Source of the DNA: Dyella_A sp051962475
Lineage (GTDB): Bacteria > Pseudomonadota > Gammaproteobacteria > Xanthomonadales > Rhodanobacteraceae
DNA: 64,000 bases
Reading direction: 5' to 3'
Assembly (NCBI RefSeq): GCF_051962475.1
Contig: NZ_JBQCCF010000017.1
Location: forward strand, 4,064 to 68,063
The translations under genes and the position numbers were made by a program. The notes beneath the pieces are model-generated. The model was not told where the DNA came from. It made no database searches and saw only the letters and a list, made by a program, of their open reading frames with translations. Positions 35,558-44,101 of this stretch are shown one piece after another. How positions within the stretch are numbered: the first letter of the stretch is position 1; the number at the start of each line of letters is the position of its first letter.

Positions 35558-36967
35558 ATGAAAGCAGCACTCGCCTTGCGGCCCCTGGCCGCCCTGCTCG
35601 CGCTCGGCCTGACCGGCACCGCCGCACTGGCCGCGCCGCCGCACGTGCCGATGCAGACCCGCGAACTGGGCGAGGCCATGGCCATGCTGCGCCACGCGAT
35701 CAGTGTGCCCACGGTCAAGGGCAACCACCAGGTGCCGGCACTGGCGGCCTACTTCGCCGACCAGCTCAAGGCGGGCGGCTTCGCCGCGGGCGACATCGAG
35801 ATCATCCCGGTCGGCGAAACCGCCGCGCTGGCCGCCCGCTACCGCGGCACCGGACACGGCAAGCCGATCTACCTGTCCGGCCACATGGACGTGGTGGCCG
35901 CCAAGCGCTCCGACTGGACGCGTGACCCGTTCACCCTGATCCAGGAGAACGGCTACCTCTACGGCCGCGGCACCGCCGACATGAAGACCGCCGCGGTGGT
36001 GATGGTGGAAACCCTGATCCGTCTCAAGCGCGAGGGCTTCCAGCCCAGCCGCGACATCGTGCTGCTGCTGTCGGGCGACGAAGAGACCGACATGGCCACC
36101 ACCCGCGAGCTGGCCAAGCGCTACCACGACGCCGAATTCCTGCTCAACGCCGACGCCGGCGGCGGCACACTGGACCCGGCCAGCGGCAAGCCCGTGGTCT
36201 ACCAGATCCAGGCCGCCGAAAAGACCTATGCCGACTTCCGCATCACCCTCACCTCGCCCGGCGGCCACTCCAGCGAACCGACCGCCGACAACGCCATCTA
36301 CCGCCTGGCCAAGGTGATCGACCGCGTGGGCGGCTACGCCTTCCCGCCGATGATCAACGACATCACCCGCGCCTCGCTGCGCGCCACCGGCGCCCACACG
36401 CCCGGCGCGCTGGGCGAGGCGATGACGCGCTACGCCGCCCATCCGGACGACGCCGCCGCAGCCGCCACCATCTCCGCCGACCCGGCCTACGTGGGGCAGA
36501 TCCGCACCACCTGCGTGGCGACCATGCTCGACGGCGGCCACGCGCTCAACGCCCTGCCGCAGAGCGCCAGCGTCAACGTCAACTGCCGTATCTTCCCCGG
36601 CACCCCGGTGGCGAGCGTGCGCGACACCCTGACCAAGGTGATCGACGACCCCAGCGCCAGCATCACCGTGCTGCCGCCCCCGCCCGTGGAAAGCCCCGCC
36701 TCACCGCTGCGCCCGGATGTGATCGCCGCCGTCACCGACGCCGTGCACGCGCGCTTCCCCGGCGTGGAAATCGCCCCCGGCATGTCCGCCGGTGCCTCCG
36801 ACAGCATGTACTTCCGCAACGCCGGCGTCCCCAGCTACGGCGTCGATGCCGCCTTCACCAAACCCGACGACACCTTCGCTCACGGCCTAAACGAAAAGCT
36901 GCCCGCCTCGGAAGTGGGCGCGGGGCTGGAGTTCTGGCACAGGGTGTTGATGCAACTTGCGAAGTAA
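35558..36967 (+). CDS. Exported M20/M25/M40 family metallopeptidase
   Basis: A 469-residue di-zinc exopeptidase with a signal peptide (about 1-27, ending AALA). Zinc-site motifs are YLSGHMDVVAA, YGRGTADMKTAAV and LLSGDEETD with catalytic Glu-Glu; the dimerisation lid begins near GGHSSEPTADNAIYRLAKV, and the last ligand is the C-terminal His in DDTFAHGLNEKLP. It would trim peptides or N-acyl amino acids in the periplasm. It follows the TonB-dependent receptor in the same direction and ends at a terminator. Confidence 0.93.
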   Translation: MKAALALRPLAALLALGLTGTAALAAPPHVPMQTRELGEAMAMLRHAISVPTVKGNHQVPALAAYFADQLKAGGFAAGDIEIIPVGETAALAARYRGTGHGKPIYLSGHMDVVAAKRSDWTRDPFTLIQENGYLYGRGTADMKTAAVVMVETLIRLKREGFQPSRDIVLLLSGDEETDMATTRELAKRYHDAEFLLNADAGGGTLDPASGKPVVYQIQAAEKTYADFRITLTSPGGHSSEPTADNAIYRLAKVIDRVGGYAFPPMINDITRASLRATGAHTPGALGEAMTRYAAHPDDAAAAATISADPAYVGQIRTTCVATMLDGGHALNALPQSASVNVNCRIFPGTPVASVRDTLTKVIDDPSASITVLPPPPVESPASPLRPDVIAAVTDAVHARFPGVEIAPGMSAGASDSMYFRNAGVPSYGVDAAFTKPDDTFAHGLNEKLPASEVGAGLEFWHRVLMQLAK

Positions 36968-36997
36968 GGGGCAGCCTCTCAGCAATGCCGCATCAAG

Positions 36998-37020
36998 AGC
37001 CCGGGATTCCCGGGCTTTTT
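36998..37020 (+). terminator. Rho-independent terminator after the M20 peptidase
   Basis: Perfect 8-bp stem (36998-37005, 37009-37016), ATT loop, T run to 37020. Confidence 0.88.
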
Positions 37021-37146
37021 GTAGCCGTTTACGCAGCTGCCGTAATGTCTGCTTTCGACCCAGGGCGGACGGCTCTGAATTGAGGCATGGGCGGAAAGAA
37101 AGATGGAAAGGCCCTACCCGAGGCGCCACGATACGGAGGCAGAGCT

Positions 37147-37764
37147 ATGCACTTCGACTTGCATTTGGAACAGGGGAAATTGACGCGGGAGATCAACGAG
37201 GTCTACCACGTCCATGGGGACCACCCAGCGTATGAATACCTCAAGCACGCATGCCTTTCCTTCGAAACCATGGGAATTGCCGCATCGGTACGTAAAAATC
37301 TTCCACCGCCCGATTCAGGTCATTTGAGTCTTCCGTGCAAAGGCTTTGCCTGCACAGTTGTCCTTCCTGCGCACGGCTTGGTCGATTTGGCTCTGACTGA
37401 GCAGCCTGGCGGCAGACCTTTCATAGAAATCACCTACGAATGGAACAGTGAGCGGCCGAGAGCGACGTGGGCCTTTGGCATTCGAAGATGGATGGAACTG
37501 ACACTTGCTTCCAGCTTTGTCCAGTTGTACGAGCAAAACAAAAGTCGCATCCATAAAAGAAGTACGAACATTGGAGCTCTGGCAAAAATAGTTCGCGACG
37601 CCTGCTCTCACGACTTCGTGATTTCCGTAAATAGGGCGGGGGCAGTGGAAGTTGATGGCATCCAAATCACCTTGGACGATCGAAACAAGTCCTTGTGGGA
37701 TTTCTTTGACCTCGGAGACTTCTTTGTTCTTGCAATGCGAATGTTCAGCGAGCCCAAGAGGTAG
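37147..37764 (+). CDS. Orphan hypothetical protein in a GC-poor island
   Basis: A 205-residue soluble protein that I do not recognise. It begins MHFDLHLEQGKLTREINEVY, has no signal peptide or membrane segment and ends with an acidic/aromatic segment (KSLWDFFDLGDFFVLAMRMF). The start at 37147 is chosen because an excellent GGAGG lies 7 nt upstream; an ATG at 37087 lacks a properly spaced site. Codon use is clearly unlike the neighbours: A- and T-ending codons (AAA, GAA, TTG, GAT) are frequent and local GC falls to about half. It sits between a terminator and a patch of repeats, which suggests recent acquisition. Confidence 0.7.
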   Translation: MHFDLHLEQGKLTREINEVYHVHGDHPAYEYLKHACLSFETMGIAASVRKNLPPPDSGHLSLPCKGFACTVVLPAHGLVDLALTEQPGGRPFIEITYEWNSERPRATWAFGIRRWMELTLASSFVQLYEQNKSRIHKRSTNIGALAKIVRDACSHDFVISVNRAGAVEVDGIQITLDDRNKSLWDFFDLGDFFVLAMRMFSEPKR

Positions 37765-38024
37765 CCGAACTCGGCGCGTCTGCAACCGGGTGCCTGGGAG
37801 GGCGATATGCGGCTTCGCTACCATTTTGCTCCAGCGTTGAAATTCCACTTCGGGCCGAACCGGGAACTTCGCTCGTCACAGCGATGGCAATCAAAACGCG
37901 AATTTCAGCGACCAGCTTTTCCACTGCCGCCATGCGTGGCAGAGCGAGTGCGCGCCAGGAAGGCGCGCTGCTCTACCCGGGGCCCCTGTGCGGCGGTGAG
38001 ACGGGGACGACAGGCCGCGTAGCG

Positions 38025-38047
38025 GGAGTCGACAGGACGTCGACTCC
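38025..38047. repeat. Inverted repeat followed by TTTT
   Basis: Perfect 9-bp arms GGAGTCGAC (38025-38033) and GTCGACTCC (38039-38047), 5-nt loop, then TTTTC. It could act as a weak terminator on the plus strand for the orphan gene. Confidence 0.55.
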
Positions 38048-38099
38048 TTTTCGCACGGGCAGGATGCCCGTTCGAAAAGCCCGGCCCCGGCTCACGGAC

Positions 38100-38123
38100 T
38101 TGCCGGGCATGGATGCCCGGCAA
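38100..38123. repeat. TTGCCGGGCAT inverted repeat
   Basis: Perfect 11-bp arms (38100-38110, 38113-38123) with a 2-nt centre; part of the composite intergenic repeat. Confidence 0.7.
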
Positions 38124-38151
38124 GCGCCAAGCGGGGTGGCCTTTCTCTTTG

Positions 38152-38187
38152 GTTACTTTCTCTTTGGCCACGCAAAGAGAAAGTAAC
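38152..38187. repeat. GTTACTTTCTCTTTG inverted repeat
   Basis: Perfect 15-bp arms (38152-38166, 38173-38187) with a 6-nt loop GCCACG. The same GTTACTTTCTCTTTGG motif is, to my knowledge, a recurrent intergenic element in Xanthomonadales; half of it is directly repeated upstream (TTTCTCTTTGG at 38142-38152). Confidence 0.75.
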
Positions 38188-38292
38188 TCGGGCCCCGCAG
38201 GGGCACGAAAGCTTTTGCTCTCGCTTGTCGCTTGTTGCGTTTCGTTCCGCGCACGCACAGCAAACTGCATAAGAGCAGCCCCCTCACCCCAA

Positions 38293-38323
38293 CCCTCTCC
38301 CCCGGCTTTGCCAGGGGAGAGGG
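38293..38323. repeat. CCCTCTCCCC inverted repeat
   Basis: 10-bp arms (38293-38302, 38314-38323) around 11 nt, of the CCCTCACCCC-AACCCTCTCCC type that recurs between genes in many GC-rich proteobacteria. Confidence 0.65.
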
Positions 38324-38416
38324 AGCGAAGCGGGCTGAGGGAAGGATGGCGGCCCGGAGCCCAACTCCCCATCCACGCTACAATTACCGGTTCGCGCTCA
38401 AGCCGACCCGCTCCCC

Positions 38417-40018
38417 ATGTCCACGCACCTCGACGAAACCCGCCGCCGCCGCACGTTCGCCATCGTCAGCCACCCTGACGCGGGTAAGACCACGCTAACC
38501 GAAAAGCTGCTGCTGTTCGGCGGCGCGATCCAGATGGCCGGCTCGGTGAAGGGACGCAAGGCCGCTCGCCACGCCACCTCCGACTGGATGGCGCTGGAGA
38601 AGGAGCGCGGCATCTCGGTGACCTCGTCGGTAATGCAGTTCCCGTACGAGGGGAAGATCGTCAACCTGCTCGACACGCCGGGCCACGCGGACTTCTCCGA
38701 GGACACCTACCGCGTGCTCACCGCGGTGGACTCGGCGCTGATGGTGATCGACTGCGCCAAGGGCGTGGAGGAGCGCACGATCAAGCTGATGGAGGTGTGC
38801 CGCCTGCGCGACACGCCGATCATGACCTTCATCAACAAGCTCGACCGCGAGGGCCGCTCGCCGATCGAGTTGATGGACGAGGTGGAATCGGTGCTGGGCA
38901 TCGCCTGCGCCCCGGTGACCTGGCCGATCGGCATGGGCAAGCGGTTGAAGGGCGTGTACCACCTGGTGCTGGACGAGGTGCACGTGTTCGAGCCGGGCAA
39001 GAACTTTACTCGGCAGGACTCGACCATCTTCAAGGGCCTGGACGCACCGGGGCTGGAGGAAGCGGTCGGCGCGGCCGCGCTGGCCGAGCTGCGCGAGGAG
39101 CTGGAGCTGGTGCAGGGCGCCGCGCCCTCGTTCGATATCCGTGAATACCTGGCCGGCAGGCTCACGCCGGTGTTCTTCGGCTCGGCGGTGAACAATTTCG
39201 GCGTGCAGCTGCTGCTGGACTTCTTCGTGGAGCACGCCCCCTCACCGCGCTCGCGCAGCACCTTGACCCGCGAGGTGTCGCCGGAAGAGGAGAAGCTCAC
39301 CGGCTTCGTATTCAAGATCCAGGCGAACATGGACCCGGCGCACCGTGACCGCGTGGCGTTCATGCGCGTGTGCTCGGGCACCTACACCGCGGGCATGAAG
39401 ATGATCCAGCCGCGCACTGGCAAGGAGGTACGCATCGCCAACGCGCTGACCTTCATGGCCTCGGACCGCGAGATCGTGGAGACCGCCTACCCGGGCGACG
39501 TGATCGGCCTGCACAACCACGGCACCATCACCATCGGCGACACCTTCACCGAAGGCGAGCTGCTGAGTTTCACCGGCATCCCCAACTTTGCGCCGGAGCT
39601 GTTCCGCCGGGCGCGGCTGCGCGATCCGCTGAAGATGAAGGCGCTGCAGAAGGGTCTGGCGCAGCTGTCGGAGGAAGGCGCCACCCAGTTCTTCCGCCCG
39701 CTGATGTCCAACGACCTGATCCTGGGCGCGGTCGGCGTGCTGCAGTTCGACGTGGTGGCGTACCGGCTGAAGGACGAATACAACGTCGAAGCGACGTTCG
39801 AGCCGGTGAGCGTGGCCACCGCACGCTGGGTGCACTGTGACGACGAGAAGAAGCTGGCGGAGTTCCGCGAGAAGAACGCGATGAACCTGGCCATCGATGC
39901 CGCCGGCGAACTGGTCTATATCGCGCCCACCCGGGTCAACCTGCAGCTGGCGCAGGAACGCTGGCCGCAGGTGCGCTTCTCGGCGACGCGCGAGCATGCC
40001 GCCGCGGTGGACGCCTGA
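38417..40018 (+). CDS. prfC: Peptide chain release factor 3
   Basis: A 533-residue GTPase that recycles RF1/RF2 from the ribosome after termination. The G motifs are SHPDAGKTTLTEKLL (G1, about 17-31), EKERGISVTSSVMQF (G2), DTPGHADFSEDTYR (G3) and NKLDREGR (G4); the RF3-specific C-terminal domains follow (FMASDREIVETAYPGDVIGL, EGATQFFRP). Length matches E. coli RF3 (529). A TACAAT box lies 33 bp upstream of the start, suggesting its own promoter at the edge of the repeat region. Confidence 0.97.
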   Translation: MSTHLDETRRRRTFAIVSHPDAGKTTLTEKLLLFGGAIQMAGSVKGRKAARHATSDWMALEKERGISVTSSVMQFPYEGKIVNLLDTPGHADFSEDTYRVLTAVDSALMVIDCAKGVEERTIKLMEVCRLRDTPIMTFINKLDREGRSPIELMDEVESVLGIACAPVTWPIGMGKRLKGVYHLVLDEVHVFEPGKNFTRQDSTIFKGLDAPGLEEAVGAAALAELREELELVQGAAPSFDIREYLAGRLTPVFFGSAVNNFGVQLLLDFFVEHAPSPRSRSTLTREVSPEEEKLTGFVFKIQANMDPAHRDRVAFMRVCSGTYTAGMKMIQPRTGKEVRIANALTFMASDREIVETAYPGDVIGLHNHGTITIGDTFTEGELLSFTGIPNFAPELFRRARLRDPLKMKALQKGLAQLSEEGATQFFRPLMSNDLILGAVGVLQFDVVAYRLKDEYNVEATFEPVSVATARWVHCDDEKKLAEFREKNAMNLAIDAAGELVYIAPTRVNLQLAQERWPQVRFSATREHAAAVDA

Positions 40019-40071
40019 GTCGATAGCCGCGGGCGGCCCGTCGCGCCGGCGGCAGGATCTTGCATTGCCCC

Positions 40072-40095
40072 ATCCCCTGCCGTCAGGCAGGGGAT
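40072..40095. repeat. Perfect hairpin after prfC
   Basis: 10-bp arms ATCCCCTGCC (40072-40081) and GGCAGGGGAT (40086-40095), GTCA loop. It has no T run; it may stabilise the prfC 3' end or be a repeat. Confidence 0.55.
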
Positions 40096-40148
40096 ACGCA
40101 CTGGCACGCGGTTGCTAGCATGCGCGCTCCATCCAGGGGGCCTACCGC

Positions 40149-41054
40149 ATGTCGACCGCTTCGCTCGCTTTTTCCACGCCCGCCGGCAAACCGCGCTGGC
40201 AGCGCTGGCTGCTCTTCTCACCGCTCGCGCGGATCGTGATTTTCGTGATCCTGATGCTGGCGATGACCAAGGGCCTGGTGATCGTGCTGCACGCGTTCGG
40301 GCTGACCATGAAGGGCGCTTCGCCCGTGGTTGCTGGCTGGCTGCAGTTTGCGCTGCGGGCGGTTCCGGCGTTGATCGCGTACCTGGTGCTGGTCTACGGC
40401 ATCGAACGCCGCCGCCCCGCCGAGCTGGCGTTGCGGCGCGTGGCGCCGGACGGACTGGCGGGCATCGTCGGCGGCACGGTGCTGTTCAGTGCGGTAGTCG
40501 GCGCGCTGTGGCTGCTGGGCAGCTATCACGTCACCGGATTCAACGCCCAGGCGGCGTGGCTACCGGCGCTGCTGACGGCGGGGCTGGGCGCGGGCATCGG
40601 CGAGGAGATCATGTTCCGCGGCGTGCTGTTCCGGATTGTCGAAGAGGGCCTGGGTACGTGGGCCGCGCTGGTGGTGTCGGCGCTGTTCTTCGGCGCGGTG
40701 CATATCTCCAACCCGGGCGCCACGCTGTGGAGTTCGGCGGCGATCGCGATCGAGGCAGGGCTGCTGTTCGGCATGCTCTATCACCTCACCCGCTCGCTGC
40801 CGCTGTGCATGGGTGTGCATGCAGCATGGAATTTCGCGCAGGGAACGATCTACGGCATTCCCGTGTCGGGGATGGCGGTCGATGGCTGGCTGGTTTCCAG
40901 CCGCTCCGGGCCGGATTGGTTGAGCGGCGGCGTGTTCGGCGCCGAGGCGTCGGTGGTGGCGCTGACCCTGTGCACCCTGTGCACGGTGGCGCTGTTCGCG
41001 GTCGCCCGCCGACGCGGTTCGATCGTGGCGCCGTCCTGGCGCCGGCGCGGCTGA
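40149..41054 (+). CDS. CPBP family intramembrane metalloprotease
   Basis: A 301-residue polytopic membrane protein of the CPBP (CAAX protease/Abi) family with about eight membrane segments. All glutamyl-protease motifs are present: GEEIMFRGVLFR (EExxxR, about 158), FFGAVHISN (FxxxH, about 182) and MGVHAAWNFAQG (HxxxN, about 218). Members cleave membrane peptides or act in bacteriocin self-immunity; the substrate here is unknown. It stands alone, 130 bp after prfC, and converges with the DUF4442 gene. Confidence 0.92.
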   Translation: MSTASLAFSTPAGKPRWQRWLLFSPLARIVIFVILMLAMTKGLVIVLHAFGLTMKGASPVVAGWLQFALRAVPALIAYLVLVYGIERRRPAELALRRVAPDGLAGIVGGTVLFSAVVGALWLLGSYHVTGFNAQAAWLPALLTAGLGAGIGEEIMFRGVLFRIVEEGLGTWAALVVSALFFGAVHISNPGATLWSSAAIAIEAGLLFGMLYHLTRSLPLCMGVHAAWNFAQGTIYGIPVSGMAVDGWLVSSRSGPDWLSGGVFGAEASVVALTLCTLCTVALFAVARRRGSIVAPSWRRRG

Positions 41055-41057
41055 TCC

Positions 41058-41531
41058 TCAGCGCCCGCTGCGCGGGGATACCCACATGTCGATGCGGGCG
41101 CGGAACACTTCCTCGCCCGCGTCGTTGCGCACGCTGACGCGCACCGGCCAGGAATAGCCGGACGCCGCCTCGACCGCTGGCGCCTCCGGGGTGGCCGTGG
41201 CGTGCATGGTGCCGATTGCCTTGGCCAGGTATTCCACGGCCATGCCGCGCGGGATCCATCGCATCGCGGGTGGAATGGTGGCGTCGGTCATCACGCCCGC
41301 GCTCAGTTCGGCGACGTTGCACAGCGCAATGGCATGCACCGTGCCGATATGGTTGTGCACGCGGCGGCGGTCGCGGATGCGCACGACGCAGCGGCCGGGC
41401 TCCAGCGCGATGAAGCGCGGCCCGATGGTGGCGAAGTAAGGTGCCTTCAGGCACAACGCGCGCGCAAACAGCCAGTGGCCCAGCGGCCAGCGGGTGATGC
41501 GGCGATACAACGCGAGCACGTTCGACGACAT
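41058..41531 (-). CDS. DUF4442 hot-dog-fold protein
   Basis: A 157-residue protein of the DUF4442/PaaI-like hot-dog superfamily, thought to include acyl-CoA thioesterases. Features are the LEPGRCVVRIRDRRRVHNHIGTVHA helix-hairpin (His-rich, about 48-70) and the central AELSAGVM helix. It follows fadE on the same strand but is separated by a terminator; its own GGGAGGG ribosome site lies 5 nt before the start. A role in acyl-CoA turnover with fadE is plausible. Confidence 0.82.
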   Translation of the reverse strand: MSSNVLALYRRITRWPLGHWLFARALCLKAPYFATIGPRFIALEPGRCVVRIRDRRRVHNHIGTVHAIALCNVAELSAGVMTDATIPPAMRWIPRGMAVEYLAKAIGTMHATATPEAPAVEAASGYSWPVRVSVRNDAGEEVFRARIDMWVSPRSGR

Positions 41532-41539
41532 GACGCCCT

Positions 41540-41574
41540 CCCGAAAAAGAACAGCGGCCGCAGGGCCGCTGTTC
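41540..41574 (-). terminator. Rho-independent terminator after fadE
   Basis: On the minus strand an 11-bp perfect stem (41549-41559, 41564-41574) is followed by TTTTT. It lies 21 bp after the fadE stop and ends just before the DUF4442 start. Confidence 0.85.
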
Positions 41575-41594
41575 GATCGCTGTGGTGACCGCCC

Positions 41595-44069
41595 TCAGGC
41601 GGCGTCGGCCAGCCCCTTGCCGGTGGGCTCGTCGCGTACCACCGCCGCACGCAGCTCCTTCGGGTCGAAGTCGTCGACCGAGATGAACTCGAAGCTGGCG
41701 TCGCGCACCCGCTTGAGCAGGGCCGCCTCGCCTTCAGTGATGGCCGCAGCCTTCACTGCCTCCAGCAGCTGGCTGTCGTAATCGCGCGAAACGAACTGAC
41801 CGGCCTTCTGCGCCTTCTGGAACTTGCGCTCCACCGGCTCAGCGGCGATCACGTCCGGCAGCAACGCGCACATGCGACCCACCGTGTTGTTGGCGGTGGG
41901 GGTGAGGTAGGCCCACTGGGTCAGGCGGTCACGTGCTTCGCCCGGCGCCGTGATGAGCGCCGCCACGCGGCGACCCAGGCGATCCGACGGCGGCACTTCG
42001 CGACGGCCGAACGGGAACACCAGCACCCGCAGCAGCCAGCCGACCGGACGAACCGGGAAGTTGCGGATCGCGCCGTCCAGCGCCATCTGCATGCGCCATA
42101 CGCACTCGTGGAAGGCCCAGGCCAGCAGCGGGCGATCCGCCTCGGGGCGGCCGGTGTCCTCGTAGCGCTTGAGCATGGCGCTGGCGATGTAGAGGTAGCT
42201 GAGCACGTCGCCCAGGCGCGCGGAGAGCTTCTCCTTGAACTTCAGCTTGCCGCCGAGCACGCCCATGAACACGTCCGCACACAGAGCCAGGGCGGCGGAG
42301 TAGCGGTTGAGCTTGCGGTAGTAGCGGCGGGTATACGCGTCGCCCGCGGCGTCGCCGATCGCCGAGCCGGTAATACCCAAGGTGAAGCTGCGCACCGCGT
42401 TGGAGATGCCGAAACCGATGTGGCCGAACAACGCACGGTCGAAGGTCTTCAGGCGGTCACCGTAGTCGGCGATCGACAGCGCCTGCATTTCCTTCAGCAC
42501 GTACGGATGGCAGCGGATCGCGCCCTGGCCGAAGATCATCAGGCTGCGCGTCATGATGTTCGCGCCTTCCACGGTAATCGCGATCGGCACGCCCTGCCAC
42601 GAACGACCGGCGTAATTCTTCGGACCGAGCTGCACGCCCTTGCCGCCGTGCACGTCCATCGCGTCGCCGGCCACAATGCGGCCCCACTCGGTGGCGTGGT
42701 ACTTGGCGATCGCCGAGGGCACCGCCGGCTTCTCGCCGCGATCCACCGCTGCCGCGGTCGCACGCGACAGCGCCGCGGTGGCATAGGTCAAGCCACCGAT
42801 GCGGGCCAGCGCCTCTTCGACACCTTCGAAGCGGGCGATGGACAGCCCAAACTGTTTGCGCAGGCGCGCATAGGCGCCGGTGGCGGCCACCGCCATGCGC
42901 ACGCCGCCGGTGGCATTGGAGGGCAGCGAAATCGCGCGGCCCACCGACAGGCACTCCACCAGCATGCGCCAGCCGTGGCCGGCCATGTGCGGGCCACCGA
43001 TCAGCGTGGTGAGCGGCGCGAACACGTCCTTGCCGTGCACCGGGCCGTTCTGGAACGGGATGTTCAGCGGGAAGTGGCGACGACCGATCTGCAGCCCCGG
43101 CGTGGAGCGCGGCAGCAATGCGAGCGTGATGCCGAGGTCTTCCTTGTCGCCCAGCAGGTGCTCCGGGTCGTACATGCGGAAGGCCAGGCCGACCACGGTG
43201 GCGATCGGCGCCAGCGTGATGTAGCGCTTATCGAAGGTGAGTTTCACGCCCAGCCTCTCGACGCCGTCGACCACCTGCTTGCAGACGATGCCGTAATCGG
43301 TGAGCGAGGTGGCGTCCGAGCCGGCGTACGGGCCGGTGAGCGCGAAACAGGGAATCTCCTCGCCGACGGCCAGGCGCGGCAGGTAGTGGTTCTTCTGCTC
43401 TTCGCTGCCGTAGTGCAGCAGCAGCTCGGCCGGACCGAGCGAATTGGGCACCGCGACGGTGGAAGCCACCGTAGCCGACATTGTCGCCAGCTTCTGCAGC
43501 ACCGCCGAGTGCGCCAGCGCGGAGAACTGCAGGCCGCCGTACTGCTTGGGAATGATCATGCCGAAGAACTTGTTCTTCTTGATGAACTCCCACACCGGCG
43601 GCGGCAGGTCGCCGAGCTCGTGAGTGATCTGCCAGTCGTCGATCATCGCGCACAGTTGCTCGACCGGGCCATCGAGGAAGGCCTGCTCCTCTACGCTGAG
43701 CTCCGGCTTGGGCTGGCTGAGCAGCTGGTGCCAGTCCGGCTTGCCCGAGAACAGCTCGCCCTCGAAGCCGACCGTGCCGGCCTCCAGCGCGGTCTGCTCA
43801 GTGTCTGAGAGCTTCGGCGTAACCTTGGCGAAGATCTTCAAGAGCGGCGCGCTGATCTGGCGACGGCGGAACGCCGGCATCAGCAGCGGCACCGCGATGG
43901 CCGCTTCGATGATCAGCAGCACCACAGTGGTTACGGGCGCGCCGGCCAGCAGACCGACCACCAGGGTGGTGACACCCGTGGCGATCGCCCACGTGCGCAG
44001 GCCGGTGCGGTGGTAGGCGCAGGCGCCGGAAGCGATCAGCGCCGCCAGCAGGGTCAATATCACGGACAT
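41595..44069 (-). CDS. fadE: Acyl-CoA dehydrogenase FadE
   Basis: An 824-residue FAD-dependent acyl-CoA dehydrogenase for the first step of beta-oxidation, of the long, membrane-associated E. coli FadE type (814 residues). Two hydrophobic N-terminal segments (about 1-50) precede the dehydrogenase core: FFGMIIPKQYGGLQFSA, CFALTGPYAGSDATSL and ATEWGRIVAGDAMDVHGGKG, then the FadE-specific C-terminal domain (DUF1974). The start at 44069 gives the FadE-like N-terminus and has a GAGG site; an ATG at 44105 also fits the frame. The hydrolase and a divergent TetR gene upstream suggest fatty-acid-responsive control. Confidence 0.94.
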   Translation of the reverse strand: MSVILTLLAALIASGACAYHRTGLRTWAIATGVTTLVVGLLAGAPVTTVVLLIIEAAIAVPLLMPAFRRRQISAPLLKIFAKVTPKLSDTEQTALEAGTVGFEGELFSGKPDWHQLLSQPKPELSVEEQAFLDGPVEQLCAMIDDWQITHELGDLPPPVWEFIKKNKFFGMIIPKQYGGLQFSALAHSAVLQKLATMSATVASTVAVPNSLGPAELLLHYGSEEQKNHYLPRLAVGEEIPCFALTGPYAGSDATSLTDYGIVCKQVVDGVERLGVKLTFDKRYITLAPIATVVGLAFRMYDPEHLLGDKEDLGITLALLPRSTPGLQIGRRHFPLNIPFQNGPVHGKDVFAPLTTLIGGPHMAGHGWRMLVECLSVGRAISLPSNATGGVRMAVAATGAYARLRKQFGLSIARFEGVEEALARIGGLTYATAALSRATAAAVDRGEKPAVPSAIAKYHATEWGRIVAGDAMDVHGGKGVQLGPKNYAGRSWQGVPIAITVEGANIMTRSLMIFGQGAIRCHPYVLKEMQALSIADYGDRLKTFDRALFGHIGFGISNAVRSFTLGITGSAIGDAAGDAYTRRYYRKLNRYSAALALCADVFMGVLGGKLKFKEKLSARLGDVLSYLYIASAMLKRYEDTGRPEADRPLLAWAFHECVWRMQMALDGAIRNFPVRPVGWLLRVLVFPFGRREVPPSDRLGRRVAALITAPGEARDRLTQWAYLTPTANNTVGRMCALLPDVIAAEPVERKFQKAQKAGQFVSRDYDSQLLEAVKAAAITEGEAALLKRVRDASFEFISVDDFDPKELRAAVVRDEPTGKGLADAA

Positions 44070-44101
44070 CTCGACACCCTCGTTGCAGTTTACGTTGGGG
44101 T

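Larger units (their letters stand above)
37765..38416. other. Repeat-rich intergenic region
   Basis: A 650-bp stretch between the orphan gene and prfC with at least four inverted repeats (38025-38047, 38100-38123, 38152-38187, 38293-38323) and no believable gene. The short frames crossing it encode the low-complexity sequences often mis-annotated from such repeats. A TACAAT hexamer (38379-38384) near the right end may be the prfC -10 box. Confidence 0.7.

Noticed and set aside
32563..35724. 1053-codon open frame antisense to the TonB-dependent receptor
   Set aside because: Shadow of a well-defined receptor gene; composition is Arg/Val/Ala/Gly-rich without domains.
38031..38047. GGACGTCGACTCC as a possible Met box
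   Set aside because: It has GACGTC but not the tandem 8-bp AGACGTCT repeat, and no methionine gene is adjacent; it is part of an inverted repeat.
42108..43808. 566-codon plus-strand frame opposite fadE
   Set aside because: Antisense shadow with biased composition; the fadE motifs on the minus strand are complete.
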